The notes: generated from the sequence alone by a model not told the origin. DNA of 64,000 bases from Undibacterium_A arcticum (GCF_042660705.1 NZ_JBHSUQ010000001.1); one strand, 5' to 3'. Positions 9,958 through 19,797 are shown, counted from the stretch's first letter. Program-made: numbers and translations.

Positions 9958-12384
9958 ATGCAAAAGGGGCGTGTGAAGGTCTGGTTCTGGCGAGTCTTGC
10001 TGGCACTTGTCGGATTATTGGCCATCGCCTTGCTCGGGTTATGGCTATTCCTGAGGGGCAGCCTGGCGCGGCTGGACGGCATTCAGGCAGTCGCCGGCCT
10101 GAATGCCACGGTCAGCGTGGCGCGCGATGCGCTCGGCGTGCCGCTGATCAGCGGTAGCGACCGGCGCGATGTAGCCTACGCCACCGGCTTTGTACACGCG
10201 CAGGACCGTTTTTTTCAGATGGACTTGCTGCGCCGCATGGCGGCCGGCGAACTGGCGGAATTGTTCGGGCCGCACGCCGTCGCTCTCGATAAATCGCATC
10301 GGCTGCATCGATTTCGCGCACGCGCCGAAAAGGCCTTGCAGGCGCTGGCGCCGGCTGACCGCCAGTTATTGGAGCGCTATGTTGCAGGCGTGAACGATGG
10401 CCTGAGTGGGCTTGCCGCCCGGCCGTTTGAATATGCCCTCATCGGCGTCGCGCCGAGAATATGGTCGGCGGCTGATTCGCTACTGGTGATCTGGGCCATG
10501 TATTTCGATTTACAGGGCGGCCAGGAGCCGCGCGAACTGGCGCGCGGCTGGCTGAAGGAGCACAGCAGTGCCGATCAACTGGCGTTCCTGTTGCCGCAAT
10601 CGACGCAGTGGGATGCGCCGCTGGATGCCGACAAGGTCGCCGCGCCAGACGCAGCGATTCCAGCCACCGCGCCCGACTGGTGGACGAAGCCGCGCGCGAA
10701 AGATGCGCTCAAAGTCGCCACCGCTGAATTTCTCGACCGCCCCTTTCTCGATCCCTCTTTTCTCGATTCTGTCGGCAGCAACAACTGGGCCTTGGCGGGG
10801 AGCCGCAGCAAGGACGGCGTGGCGATCGTGTCCGACGATATGCATCTCGGCATCCAGCTGCCGAACACCTGGTATCGCGAAGCACTGCAATTTCGCGAGG
10901 CCGGCGCGACGCTGCGCATCGTCGGCGTTACCTTGCCCGGCGCGCCGGTCGTGGTGGTCGGCAGCAATGGCCACGTGGCGTGGGGATTTACGAACAGTTA
11001 TGGGGACTATCTCGATCTGATCGAGGTGGTTGCCGATGCCGACAAGCCCGGACTAGTGCGTACGCCTGGTGGCTGGGAGACTCCCGTCGCGTATGAAGAA
11101 ATGATCCTCGTGAAGGGCGCGCCGGCAGAAAAGCTACTGGTACGTGAAACTTCGCTGGGACCGTTGCGCAAAGTAGCGGGGCGCAGCTATGCGATTCATT
11201 GGGTGGCGCATGCCGCCGAGGCAGTCAATATGAATGCGAAAAAACTGGAGTCGGCCAAGACGCTGGCCGACGCGCTTGCAATTGCCGCCACCATGGGCAT
11301 CCCGGCGCAAAATTTTGTCGCCGGCGACGACAGGGGCAATATCGGCTGGACCATCGCCGGCCCCTTGCCACGGCGTGCTCAAACCGGTCTGGCGGCGACC
11401 TTTCCGCTGACAGCGGATGACCCGGCCGCGTCCTGGCAGGGCTGGCTGACGCCAGCGGAATATCCGCAAGTGCGCAATCCCGACAACGGCCAGCTGTCGA
11501 CGGCAAACAGTCGTCAGTTGATGGGCGCCAGCGCCGATTTGCTTGGCGACGGTGGCTTTGACCTTGGCGCGCGCGGCCACCAAGTGCGCGACGACCTGAC
11601 CGCGCTGGGCGCAAAAACCGATGTGAATGGGGCATATGGCGTGACCTTGGACGACCGCGCCATTTTCCTGTCGGATTGGCGCAACCGCGCTATTGCGGCG
11701 TTGGACGCCGGCACCGTAGCCCAGCATCCGCAGCGCGCCCAGTTTCTGCAATTGCTGAAGAGCGGCTGGACCGGTCACGCCAGCGTTAACTCCGCCGCCT
11801 ACCGAATCACGCGCGGCTTCATGTACGCACTGTACGATCTGTTGTTTGATGGCGCCAACGGCGAGCTGGCCAAGCTTGATGATAATGCCAGCATGGCCGC
11901 TGCGACGTCGCGCTGGCCAGTGGTGCTCGCACGCCTGCTCGATGGTCGGCCGCCGGCCTGGCTACCGCCCCAGTATGCAAGCTGGCAGGCGGTGCAAGTG
12001 GCAGCCATCGATCGGGTGATTGCTGATCTGACCAAGGATGGCAAAACCCTGGCCTCGGCTACGTGGGGCGAACGCAATACTGCAGCGATTGTGCATCCCA
12101 TCGGTTCGGCTATGCCTTTGCTGCGCCGCTGGCTTGCGGTTCCCGCGGACATGTTGCCGGGCGACAGCAACATGCCGCGCGTGGCCGGCCGCAATTTTGG
12201 GCAATCGGAACGCATGACGGTATCGCCCGGCAAGGAGGAGGAAGGTATCTTCAATATGCCCGGCGGGCAAAGTGGCCATCCCTTGTCGCCATTTTTTCTC
12301 GCCGGTCACGAGGCTTGGGTCACTGGCCAAGCCACACCATTGTTGCCCGGTGCGGAGAAACATACTCTCACGTTCGTAAAATAG
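9958..12384 (+). CDS. Penicillin acylase (amidase) family Ntn-hydrolase
   Basis: Periplasmic N-terminal-nucleophile hydrolase that is exported as a precursor and self-cleaves into two chains. Substrates include N-acyl-homoserine lactones and other amides. The start at 9958 follows ACGGGGATAGC. A signal anchor (WFWRVLLALVGLLAIALLGLWL) lies at residues 8-30. The alpha-chain block AYATGFVHAQDRFFQMDLLRRMAAGE is followed at about residue 273 by GSNNWALAG, whose Ser becomes the nucleophile after cleavage. The C-terminal region contains GRNFGQSERM and NMPGGQSGHP. The 808-residue length is typical. Given the DSF-type signalling genes 45 kb away an acyl-amide quenching role is conceivable, but nothing here shows it. 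Confidence 0.9.
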   Translation: MQKGRVKVWFWRVLLALVGLLAIALLGLWLFLRGSLARLDGIQAVAGLNATVSVARDALGVPLISGSDRRDVAYATGFVHAQDRFFQMDLLRRMAAGELAELFGPHAVALDKSHRLHRFRARAEKALQALAPADRQLLERYVAGVNDGLSGLAARPFEYALIGVAPRIWSAADSLLVIWAMYFDLQGGQEPRELARGWLKEHSSADQLAFLLPQSTQWDAPLDADKVAAPDAAIPATAPDWWTKPRAKDALKVATAEFLDRPFLDPSFLDSVGSNNWALAGSRSKDGVAIVSDDMHLGIQLPNTWYREALQFREAGATLRIVGVTLPGAPVVVVGSNGHVAWGFTNSYGDYLDLIEVVADADKPGLVRTPGGWETPVAYEEMILVKGAPAEKLLVRETSLGPLRKVAGRSYAIHWVAHAAEAVNMNAKKLESAKTLADALAIAATMGIPAQNFVAGDDRGNIGWTIAGPLPRRAQTGLAATFPLTADDPAASWQGWLTPAEYPQVRNPDNGQLSTANSRQLMGASADLLGDGGFDLGARGHQVRDDLTALGAKTDVNGAYGVTLDDRAIFLSDWRNRAIAALDAGTVAQHPQRAQFLQLLKSGWTGHASVNSAAYRITRGFMYALYDLLFDGANGELAKLDDNASMAAATSRWPVVLARLLDGRPPAWLPPQYASWQAVQVAAIDRVIADLTKDGKTLASATWGERNTAAIVHPIGSAMPLLRRWLAVPADMLPGDSNMPRVAGRNFGQSERMTVSPGKEEEGIFNMPGGQSGHPLSPFFLAGHEAWVTGQATPLLPGAEKHTLTFVK

Positions 12385-12498
12385 GGGAGCGAAGTCTTAA
12401 GCCGGCGGCGGCCACGTCGGGGTTGGGCGTAGGCCGCATGTTGGGCGGCGATTGAGCCGGATACAACGGTGGTCGATCATGTGCACCCTCTGTACCAG

Positions 12499-12858
12499 TT
12501 AAAGATCAACCAACACCTCAAACCCTCCATAAATCATTCTCTTGCCATCGAACGGCATGGACGCCGGCTTCATCATGTCGGCCATGCGGGGGTCCTTCAT
12601 CACCTTGTCGTTGACCTCGTCGCGGTGGGCGCGCGATTCGTACACGATCCAGGCGAAGATGACGGTCTCTTCGGGCTCGAGATTCACGCTTTGTGGGAAC
12701 GAGGTGAGCTTGCCGGGTTTCACGTCATCGGCAATGCACTCGCGAAATTGCAGCGCTCCATGCTCGCGCCAGATCGCGCCGCATTTGTTCGCGATTGCGC
12801 GGTAGGCCTCCACATTTGTTTTGGGAAGCGGTAGAACAAATCCGTCGACGTAGGCCAT
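12499..12858 (-). CDS. DUF1428 family protein (YbaA-like)
   Basis: The 119-residue protein starts MAYVDGFVLPLPK and contains YRAIANKCGAIWREHGAL, ECIADDV and YESRAHRDEVNDKVM, then MPFDGKRMIYGGFE. This is the DUF1428 pattern, a dimeric ferredoxin-like alpha/beta barrel fold with no known reaction. On the minus strand an AAGGAGAAT site precedes the start. It is convergent with the penicillin-acylase gene. Function is unknown. Confidence 0.85.
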   Translation of the reverse strand: MAYVDGFVLPLPKTNVEAYRAIANKCGAIWREHGALQFRECIADDVKPGKLTSFPQSVNLEPEETVIFAWIVYESRAHRDEVNDKVMKDPRMADMMKPASMPFDGKRMIYGGFEVLVDL

Positions 12859-13075
12859 GACATTCTCCTTGAGGAAATAGATCTGTCGAACATGCGGTTC
12901 ATTTATTACTTGGCAATCACAATGCCCAGCTTAGTCAGGGGCAGTCGAGAAAACAAGGAATTTATCCGCCAAGCCCATGAACGCGCTAGCACCCCACTTG
13001 GGATCAATTTAGAATTAAGCGCTTATTGTTGGCAACAAATAAAGTTCTGTCCTGAAAGATCTAAGTCCCTGACTG

Positions 13076-13196
13076 GAGGAGCGGCCGCATGACGTTTTGC
13101 AAAGATTGCTTCAATGCTAAATCGCGGTCAGTTTCTGCACGGAAAATTCTACTTTTGAGATCGACTTAACAGGGGGGCGTGCGTAAAAGCGTGAGT
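13076..13196 (+). pseudogene. IS3-family transposase 3' end remnant, copy A
   Basis: In frame the stretch reads EERPHDVLQ, then after a stop ENSTFEIDLTGG, the characteristic C-terminus of IS3-family OrfB. It aligns with little gapping to 21507-21630 (copy B), with about four of five bases identical by eye. Only the 3' end of the element is present. The flanks (12,860-13,075 and 13,200-13,490) contain nothing I recognise. Confidence 0.65.
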
Positions 13197-13492
13197 TTGG
13201 CAAATGATTTAAGGCTACGCTTATATGGACGTCTCCCGGAAAGCAAGTTTTAGCAGCATGAAGTTTCAATGGAGGTTGCAGTCTTATATGCGGCCTGTTT
13301 GCGCAGGCGTTTCATCCTGCTGGCCCTGATGGCGGGCAAGGTTCCTATCTGATTATCGAGCTTGATGCCCTGTAGCCTTATCGGATTGTCCCTGCCCCGG
13401 TATGACTGTTGACCCATCACTTTGCTTTGTGCTTACTCTCCTTCAAAACGTTTGTGTTGGATATGTCTTGTCAACTTTCTGCCCGGTGTAAC

Positions 13493-13895
13493 TCATGCAG
13501 CCACGGTTTCGGCTGGATTCCATTTGCCCTGATCAAAGGCTTTGCCTTTTGTCAGGACGGCCCAGGCCGTTCGCGCCAGTTTGTTGGCCAATGCGGCGAC
13601 CACCACGCTGTAAGGGCGTCTGGCCAGCAACGCTTGTACCCACGCTGATTGCACACTTCGCGCAATCACCGCTCGCGCGCCGTGCATCAGCAGGGTTCGT
13701 ATATAGGCGTCACCACGCTTGGAGATCCCAAACTACCTGATCTTGCCGCCGGTTCCTGTTTGTCGGGGAGTCAACCCGAGCCAGGCGGCAAACTGGCGCC
13801 CTGAATAAAATCTCGACACGTCCGACACGGTGGCGTTCAATGCAGTGGCGGTCAGCGGGCCAATGTTATCCCGTTGACGAAGGTCACCAACCTGC
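13493..13895 (-). pseudogene. IS110-family transposase C-terminal remnant
   Basis: Minus-strand translation gives DNIGPLTATAL, SGRQFAAWLGLTPRQTGTGG, then an in-frame amber codon at 13733-13735, then FGISKRGDAYIRTLLMHGAR, ALLARRPYSVVVAALANK and a stop at 13493. This is the Transposase_20 domain of IS110 elements. The N-terminal DEDD half is absent. The fragment ends where the group II intron sequence begins near 13895, and I could not find the missing half beyond the introns. Confidence 0.8.
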
Positions 13896-13904
13896 CATGC
13901 GGGG

Positions 13905-15158
13905 ATGAGTGACGTGACATCAACAAAACCTTATGGCATTGCGAAACGCACGGTATGGGAAGCGTACCAGCAAGTCAAGGCCAACCGAGGTGCTGCCGGC
14001 GTCGACGATGAAACCATTGCGATGTTCGAGCAGGATTTGTCGAAGAATTTGTACAAACTGTGGAATCGGATGTCGTCGGGGTCGTATTTCCCGCCGCCGG
14101 TCAAGCAAGTAGAAATTCCGAAGGCAAAGGGAGGTGCGAGAAAGCTGGGCATCCCAACTGTGTCTGATCGAGTAGCGCAGCCCGTCGTCAAGCGCCTCAT
14201 CGAGCCGATACTCGACCCGATGTTTCATCCAGATTCATACGGATATCGGCCGGGAAGATCGGCAAAACAGGCGATTGCCGTCACCCGACAACGGTGCTGG
14301 CAACACGACTGGGTGGTCGAGTTCGACATCAAGGCGGCCTTCGATCAAATTGATCATGGTCTCCTGTTGAAAGCGGTACGCACCCACATCAGGAAAGACT
14401 GGATACTGATGTATATCGAACGGTGGCTGACTGCACCGTTCGAGGCCGCTGACGGGGAGCAACTGTTCCGAGAGCGCGGTACCCCTCAAGGCGGCGTGGT
14501 CAGTCCGATCCTGATGAATCTGTTCATGCATTACGCGTTCGATTGCTGGATACAGCGTACCTATCCACAATGTCCGTTTGCCCGGTATGCCGACGATGCG
14601 GTTGTTCACTGCCGCAGCCTGAAGCAGGCGGAGGAAGTGATGCAATCCATCGCATTGCGACTGGCGGAATGCGGATTGACGATGCATCCGGAGAAATCGA
14701 AAATCGTTTATTGCAAGGACAGTAACCGCACCGCATCGTATCAGCATGTGCAGTTCACGTTCCTCGGTTTTACATTTCGACCGAGGAAGGCATTAAGTAA
14801 GCAGCGCCGGATATTTACCAGTTTCCTGCCGGCTGCGAGCGACGATGCCTTGAAGCGGATGCGGCAAGCGGTGCGCGGGTGGAGGCTGAATCGACAGACT
14901 CATGTGACACTCCGCGATTTGGCAAAGCTATATAACCCGATGATACAAGGATGGTGGAATTACTATGGAGCGTTCTATCAGACGGCCATGCACAACATCT
15001 TTCAGCACATTGACCGCACGCTTGAGCGATGGGCCGGACGCAAGTACAAGGCACTCTCCGGGCGAAGGCGGCGCAGTGCTGAATGGCTGCGCAAGATGCA
15101 GGACGTCTATCCGGTGTTATTTCACCACTGGCGTGTTATTGGGGCAAAGGTTGGATAA
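13905..15158 (+). CDS. Group II intron-encoded reverse transcriptase/maturase, intron 1
   Basis: Multifunctional intron protein that helps splicing and drives retrohoming. RT blocks are clear: VWEAYQQVKANRGAAGVDDETI, RKLGIPTVSDRVAQPVVKRLIEP, YGYRPGRSAKQA, RGTPQGGVVSPILMNLF and the catalytic FARYADDAVVH. The thumb/maturase (X) part has YNPMIQGWWNYYGAF. There is no HNH endonuclease domain. The 417-residue length is usual for this kind. A domain V RNA follows four bases after the stop, confirming intron context. On the 5' side only about 10 bases separate the ORF from IS110 sequence, so intron domains I-III are missing. Confidence 0.92.
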   Translation: MSDVTSTKPYGIAKRTVWEAYQQVKANRGAAGVDDETIAMFEQDLSKNLYKLWNRMSSGSYFPPPVKQVEIPKAKGGARKLGIPTVSDRVAQPVVKRLIEPILDPMFHPDSYGYRPGRSAKQAIAVTRQRCWQHDWVVEFDIKAAFDQIDHGLLLKAVRTHIRKDWILMYIERWLTAPFEAADGEQLFRERGTPQGGVVSPILMNLFMHYAFDCWIQRTYPQCPFARYADDAVVHCRSLKQAEEVMQSIALRLAECGLTMHPEKSKIVYCKDSNRTASYQHVQFTFLGFTFRPRKALSKQRRIFTSFLPAASDDALKRMRQAVRGWRLNRQTHVTLRDLAKLYNPMIQGWWNYYGAFYQTAMHNIFQHIDRTLERWAGRKYKALSGRRRRSAEWLRKMQDVYPVLFHHWRVIGAKVG

Positions 15159-15161
15159 CGG

Positions 15162-15194
15162 GAGCCGTATGACGCGAGAGTGTCACGTACGGTT
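15162..15194 (+). ncRNA. Group II intron domain V, intron 1
   Basis: The 33-base stretch begins GAGCCGTATGACG, has a GAGA-type turn and ends CACGTACGGTT, folding as GAGCCGT/ACGGTT around an inner stem. This is the classic domain V hairpin with its 5' AGC catalytic triad. The usual last base and domain VI do not follow; instead GTGCG starts at 15195. Confidence 0.8.
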
Positions 15195-15692
15195 GTGCGT
15201 CCAGCGAAGGCTGGCGTGTTCAGCAGGAGACAGACCTGCCGGGGAAATAGTCAGAGGCCCCGTAGCTTGGATGGCAGGGTGGCGGGTAACCAAGACTCTG
15301 AAGCCCATCGACAAGACTTTCCTTGGGAAAGTGCGAGTCGCCCGGGCCGTAACGAAAGTAAAACGCAGAGGTGGCCTCGAAAGTGAATAAATCCGAAGGC
15401 CGAGCCCCCAACTGTAGGGCGAAGGCAGCATGGGTAGTCGAAATCTGACCGATACGATTATTCCACTTCGGCGGGGTGGTAGCGACGGCACGGCGACAAG
15501 GACACGCTAAGCAACTGGAGAACCCCTACTCGTCCCGACGCGAAATCGTCGGAGCAAGGTAGACCTTATAACCGGTGAACCCGGGAAGTGGGTCGAAGGC
15601 GGGAGGGAGGCGGACGGGCTCGTAGTAGCGATGAAGCGGCGTAATGGCTGTGGAGCGAAGGAACCCTGCTGCATTGTAATTTCTCTGACAAC

Positions 15693-17012
15693 ATGAAAGG
15701 CAAGGACGACATGATAAAAGCGTCCGGTAGTTTGCAGGATCTGAGAAGGAGAATATACGTCAAGGCGAAGGCTGAACCGTCCTGGCGTTTCTGGGGTTTG
15801 TACGTCCACGTCTGTAAGATGGAAACGCTGCTGATGGCGTATGAGGTGGCCGAAGAAAATGATGGAGCGCCGGGAATTGACGGCGTGACGTTTGAGGACA
15901 TCAATGCGCAGGGGGTAGCGTCATTTCTCGTGCAGATACAGGGCGAATTGTTGGGGCGCACCTATGTGCCGCTCCCGGCGCGCAAGCAGGAGATACCGAA
16001 AGGCGATGGAAAATTCCGGACCCTGTCGATTCCGGCGATACGTGACCGTGTGGTGCAAGGTGCCCTCAAGCTGATATTGGAGCCAGTCTTTGAGGCGGAT
16101 TTCCAACCGGGGTCATTTGGCTACCGTCCAAAGCGGACAGCGCGAGAAGCAGTGAACCGGGTGGCGCAAGCAATTGTTCAGGCCAAGACACGCGTGATTG
16201 ACTTTGATCTGCGCGCCTATTTCGACACGGTTCGGCATGAACTGCTGTTGAGGAAAGTGGCGCAACGCATCAACGACGATGGCGTGATGCACTTGCTGAA
16301 AGTGATGCTGAAAGCCTCCGGCAAACAAGGCGTTCCGCAAGGTGGCGTGATTTCACCGTTGCTCAGCAATCTTTACCTCAATGAGGTAGATCGGATGCTG
16401 GAGCGGGCGAAGGAAGCCACGCGCTATGGCAAGTACACCTACATCGAATACGTGCGGTTTGCGGATGACATGGTGATCTTGGTCGATGCGCATCGGCGGC
16501 ATGATTGGCTGATGAAGGCGGTGGAAAAAAAACGGCTACGGGAAGAATTTGCCAAACTACAGGTCGAGGTGAATGAAGAGAAGAGCAGCATCGTGGACCT
16601 TGCTCGCGGAGGAAACTTCGGATTCCTTGGGTTTGATTTCCGTCGCATCCGTAGTCTCAGAGGGGTGTGGCGGCCGCACTATGCGCCGAAGCTGAAGAAG
16701 CGTACGGCACTGGTGCAGAAACTCAAGGAGGTGTTTCGCCGACACCAGTCCCAACCGGTTGAGAGAGTCATAGATTTGATCAATCCGATTCTACGGGGAT
16801 GGGTGAATTACTTTGCGGTTGGGGACTCGAGCCGATGCTTCGGCTACATTCAGGACTGGGTAGAAAAGAAGGTGCGGCGCCATTTGATGCGATCCCGGAA
16901 TCGACAGGGCTTCGGCTGGCAGCGGTGGAGTAGGCAATGGCTGTATGAGAAACTGGGGCTGTTTAAAGGCTACCGGGTATCGAGGTCTGCGCAGAAAGCT
17001 ACGCCAGCATGA
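15693..17012 (+). CDS. Group II intron-encoded reverse transcriptase/maturase, intron 2
   Basis: It is clearly different from the intron 1 protein, so the two are not duplicates. RT blocks include YEVAEENDGAPGIDGVTF, KFRTLSIPAIRDRVVQGALK, FGYRPKRTAREAV, KQGVPQGGVISPLLSNLYLNEVD and the catalytic RFADDMVIL, with Phe in place of the more common Tyr of YADD. The thumb/maturase part contains NPILRGWVNYFAVG, and the C-terminus WYEKLG-like KLGLFKGYR. The length is 439 residues with no endonuclease domain. An alternative start is the ATG at 15711. The protein probably acts on its own intron RNA. Confidence 0.92.
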   Translation: MKGKDDMIKASGSLQDLRRRIYVKAKAEPSWRFWGLYVHVCKMETLLMAYEVAEENDGAPGIDGVTFEDINAQGVASFLVQIQGELLGRTYVPLPARKQEIPKGDGKFRTLSIPAIRDRVVQGALKLILEPVFEADFQPGSFGYRPKRTAREAVNRVAQAIVQAKTRVIDFDLRAYFDTVRHELLLRKVAQRINDDGVMHLLKVMLKASGKQGVPQGGVISPLLSNLYLNEVDRMLERAKEATRYGKYTYIEYVRFADDMVILVDAHRRHDWLMKAVEKKRLREEFAKLQVEVNEEKSSIVDLARGGNFGFLGFDFRRIRSLRGVWRPHYAPKLKKRTALVQKLKEVFRRHQSQPVERVIDLINPILRGWVNYFAVGDSSRCFGYIQDWVEKKVRRHLMRSRNRQGFGWQRWSRQWLYEKLGLFKGYRVSRSAQKATPA

Positions 17013-17047
17013 TAAGTCCCATAAACCTTGACGCGAAACATGCAGGA

Positions 17048-17080
17048 GAGCGCAGTGCGGGAAAACCGCCCGCTGCGTTC
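17048..17080 (+). ncRNA. Group II intron domain V, intron 2
   Basis: The stretch starts GAGCGCAGTGCGG, has a GAAA loop and ends CCGCTGCGTTC. It forms an 8-pair outer stem (GAGCGCAG with CTGCGTTC) and a GCGG/CCGC inner stem, as expected for domain V. It lies 35 bases after the reverse transcriptase stop. Confidence 0.75.
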
Positions 17081-17186
17081 GACGTGGCGGGTGCTGGAAA
17101 CGTGACATGGCCGTGATATTGAGATACTCGCAGACGAAAGGGCGAGACAACAATGATCATAGATATCGGCCTAAATCAACGCGCCA

Positions 17187-17747
17187 GTGCTCGACCCTAC
17201 CTGCGAGCGGCTGAGGGGGAAGCTCCCTCGGCCGACTCACCACTTCGGGATGAAGCTGCACATCGGCGTCGACAGCCAGAGCGGGTTGACGCATAGCGCC
17301 GTCGTGACAGCGGCCAACGTGCATGACAAACATCCCTTGCCCGACCTGTTGCACGGACAGGAAAGGCGCGTCTACGGCGACAGCGCCTACGCCAGCCAAA
17401 AGAAGCTGATACAGGGTAAAGCCCCGAAGGCCAAGGACTTCACGAATCAGCGCACGCGCAAATCAGGAGAAGTTGACGAAATTGCGCGCGGCAAGAACCG
17501 CAACAAATCGAAGATCCGGTCCAGGGTCGAGCACGTCTTTGCCGTGGTGAAGCGTCTGTGGGGATTTGCCAAGGTCCGCTATCGCGTACCGAGTTTGCTG
17601 CAGTCCTTCCTGAACCATCGGTGCTTCCTACGCAGCCGGCGTCCCGCGCATGTAGGCAAAAGTCCCAAGCAATTGATGACAGGACAAGGCCATCCTCACT
17701 GGCTCACGCTTCTGGGCTTGGGGCCACTTCAGCCCAAGCGGGCTTGA
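17187..17747 (+). pseudogene. IS5-family transposase, N-terminally truncated and degenerate at the C-terminus
   Basis: The DDE core of an IS5-type transposase is visible: FGMKLHIGVDSQSGLTHS, TAANVHDKHPLPDLLHGQE, YGDSAYASQKK and RSRVEHVFAVVKRLWGFAKVRYR. The upstream third of the gene is missing where the group II intron ends. After KVRYR the usual continuation (a LAKNA-like block) is lost, so the C-terminus is also altered. It is not expected to be active. Confidence 0.8.
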
Positions 17748-18201
17748 CCCACGGGGAGGCCGACCAGCCTCCCTCGGCATCGCCCCTTCAAACTGAAATC
17801 CCTCCTTCACAGGTGGAAGGATTCCCTTTGCCTGTGTCAGCCAATGGCACCTTTTGAACCACGCCAAGTTTTGCGGCATGAAGAAATTGAGTCGTCAAAA
17901 TTCTTTAATTTGCACCATACATGGACGCGTCCTTGTTTCACGCCAGCAAACTGCCCTGCAGAAAGGGTTCTGGGCCCTGCCTGATGGTCTCGAACAGGGG
18001 CGGCATGCCCGCTTTGCGCTTATCCTAGCAGCTTGACCTGTCCTGGATCACGGCACACACTATATTGTGCAAGATCCGGTGATGGGTGAACGGGTTCAGC
18101 AATGCACGGGTTGGTGGAACTGGACGACCGGTGAGCCTCGACGCGGAACGCCTGGGCGCGGTGCGAAAAAGTTGTATTTAAGCTTATTGAGGTAGGCGAA
18201 C
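17748..18201. other. Gene-free stretch after the IS5 remnant
   Basis: About 450 bases with no recognisable gene, RNA or clear repeat. The sequence probably includes IS flank. The final 20 bases contain a TTGAGGTAGG-like site that serves the histidine kinase start at 18202. Confidence 0.3.
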
Positions 18202-19797
18202 ATGCGAAAACGACATCCCCAACCGCCGGGAAAATTGCCTTCTTTAGCGGGTGAAATTGATGAGGGCGAACGGCGCTTTAGATCGCTTGCAGATGCGATC
18301 CCCCAACTCGTGTGGACAATCAGTCCGGATGGCAGAGAGGAGTACTGCAACCAACGGTGGATCACCTATACAGGACTCACGTTGGAGCAAGGCCAATTCG
18401 GGGATTGGAGGAGTCTAGTATTCCACCCGGATGATTTGCAACCTGTGATCGATCGCAGGACGAGCGCATTAGAGAGCGGTGAGGCTTATGAGATTGAATA
18501 CCGCTTGAAAAGAGCGTCCGATGGCGTCTATCGATGGCATCTTGGCCGCGCATTACCGGTGAAAGACTCCAATGGACATATCGTCAAATGGGTTGGGACC
18601 AGCACCGACATCGAGGACCAAAAGCAACTGCAGGCAGCGGCCGAAAGCGCGAACCGCGCGAAATCGGATTTCCTTTCCGGCATGAGCCATGAGCTGCGCA
18701 GCCCGCTGAATGCGATCCTCGGTTTCGCGCAGCTGATGGCGTCCGATTCCCCGCCGCCGACGCCCTCGCAGCAGGCCAGCATCGATCAGATTCTCCGGGC
18801 CGGATGGCATCTGCTGGAGCTGATCAATGAAGTGCTCGATCTCGCAAAGATCGAGTCCGGCCAGGTGTCGCTGTCGCAGGAACCGGTGTCGCTGGCCGAA
18901 GTCATGCGTGAATGCCAGGGGATGATCGAACCGCAGGCGCAACAGCGGGGCATTCGCATGACCTTTCCCCGGTTCGACCTCCCTTGCTTTGTCCATGGCG
19001 ACCGGACTCGGGTCAAGCAGATCCTGATCAACCTGCTGTCCAACGCGATCAAATACAACCGCGCACAGGGAACGGTCGAGGTCACGTGCAGCGCGCGCAT
19101 CTCGGAACGCATGTGCGTCAGCGTCAGGGACACCGGCGCAGGATTGCCGCCGGACAAGCTGGCGCAGCTGTTCCAGCCGTTCAATCGTCTCGGACAAGAA
19201 GCCGGCGCCGAGGAAGGCACCGGCATCGGCCTCGTGGTCGCCAAGCGGCTAGTCGAACTGATGGGGGGCGCGATCGGCGCAGAAAGTACCGTCGGCGCGG
19301 GAAGCGTGTTTTGGTTCGAACTACGCTCGGCAGCCGCGCCACAAGTCACGACTGGCGCAGCCGAACCCGCCATGCTTGCCAAAGCGCAAGTTCAGAATGG
19401 CGCGTCGCTGCACACCTTGCTCTATGTCGAGGACAACCCGGCGAACCTGGAACTGGTCGAACAACTCATCGCGCGCAACACCGAGATGCGCCTGCTAACC
19501 GCGGTGAACGGGCAGCTCGGCATCGCGCTGGCGCGCACCGCGCAGCCGGAGGTGATCGTGATGGACATCAATCTGCCGGACATCAGCGGAGTTGACGCCC
19601 TGAAAATCCTGCGCGACGACCCGGCAACGGCGCACATCCCGGTTGTCGCCCTCAGTGCCAATGCGATGCCACGCGACATCGAGAAGGGCATGCAGGCAGG
19701 ATTCTTTCGCTACGTTACCAAGCCAATCAAGCTCGATGAGTTCATGGACGCGCTGAACGTGGCACTGGCATTCGCGAGGGTTAATCAGCGCCAATGA
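18202..19797 (+). CDS. Hybrid sensor histidine kinase: PAS - HisKA - HATPase - REC
   Basis: Cytoplasmic two-component kinase with no membrane segment, so the PAS domain (about residues 22-145, with VWTISPDGREEYCN and WVGTSTDIEDQK) is the likely sensor. The phospho-accepting His163 is in MSHELRSPLNAILGF. The ATPase boxes are NLLSNAIKYN, VRDTGAGLPP and GTGIGLVVAKRLVELMGG. A C-terminal receiver has VEDNPANLELVE, the phospho-acceptor in VMDINLPD and the lysine in VTKPIKLDE. The length is 531 residues. A receiver-only gene follows 15 bases after the stop, so the two probably form one relay. The signal is unknown. Confidence 0.9.
   Translation: MRKRHPQPPGKLPSLAGEIDEGERRFRSLADAIPQLVWTISPDGREEYCNQRWITYTGLTLEQGQFGDWRSLVFHPDDLQPVIDRRTSALESGEAYEIEYRLKRASDGVYRWHLGRALPVKDSNGHIVKWVGTSTDIEDQKQLQAAAESANRAKSDFLSGMSHELRSPLNAILGFAQLMASDSPPPTPSQQASIDQILRAGWHLLELINEVLDLAKIESGQVSLSQEPVSLAEVMRECQGMIEPQAQQRGIRMTFPRFDLPCFVHGDRTRVKQILINLLSNAIKYNRAQGTVEVTCSARISERMCVSVRDTGAGLPPDKLAQLFQPFNRLGQEAGAEEGTGIGLVVAKRLVELMGGAIGAESTVGAGSVFWFELRSAAAPQVTTGAAEPAMLAKAQVQNGASLHTLLYVEDNPANLELVEQLIARNTEMRLLTAVNGQLGIALARTAQPEVIVMDINLPDISGVDALKILRDDPATAHIPVVALSANAMPRDIEKGMQAGFFRYVTKPIKLDEFMDALNVALAFARVNQRQ

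Larger units (their letters stand above)
15195..17150 (+). mobile_element. Second group II intron, apparently inserted directly after domain V of the first
   Basis: GTGCG at 15195-15199 fits the group II 5' splice consensus GUGYG. It opens about 500 bases of structured non-coding sequence (15195-15692) suitable for domains I-III, followed by a reverse transcriptase ORF and a domain V hairpin at 17048-17080. The 3' end is not certain; it must lie between about 17085 and 17185, where IS5 transposase sequence resumes. If the boundary is right, this is an intron within an intron. Confidence 0.6.
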
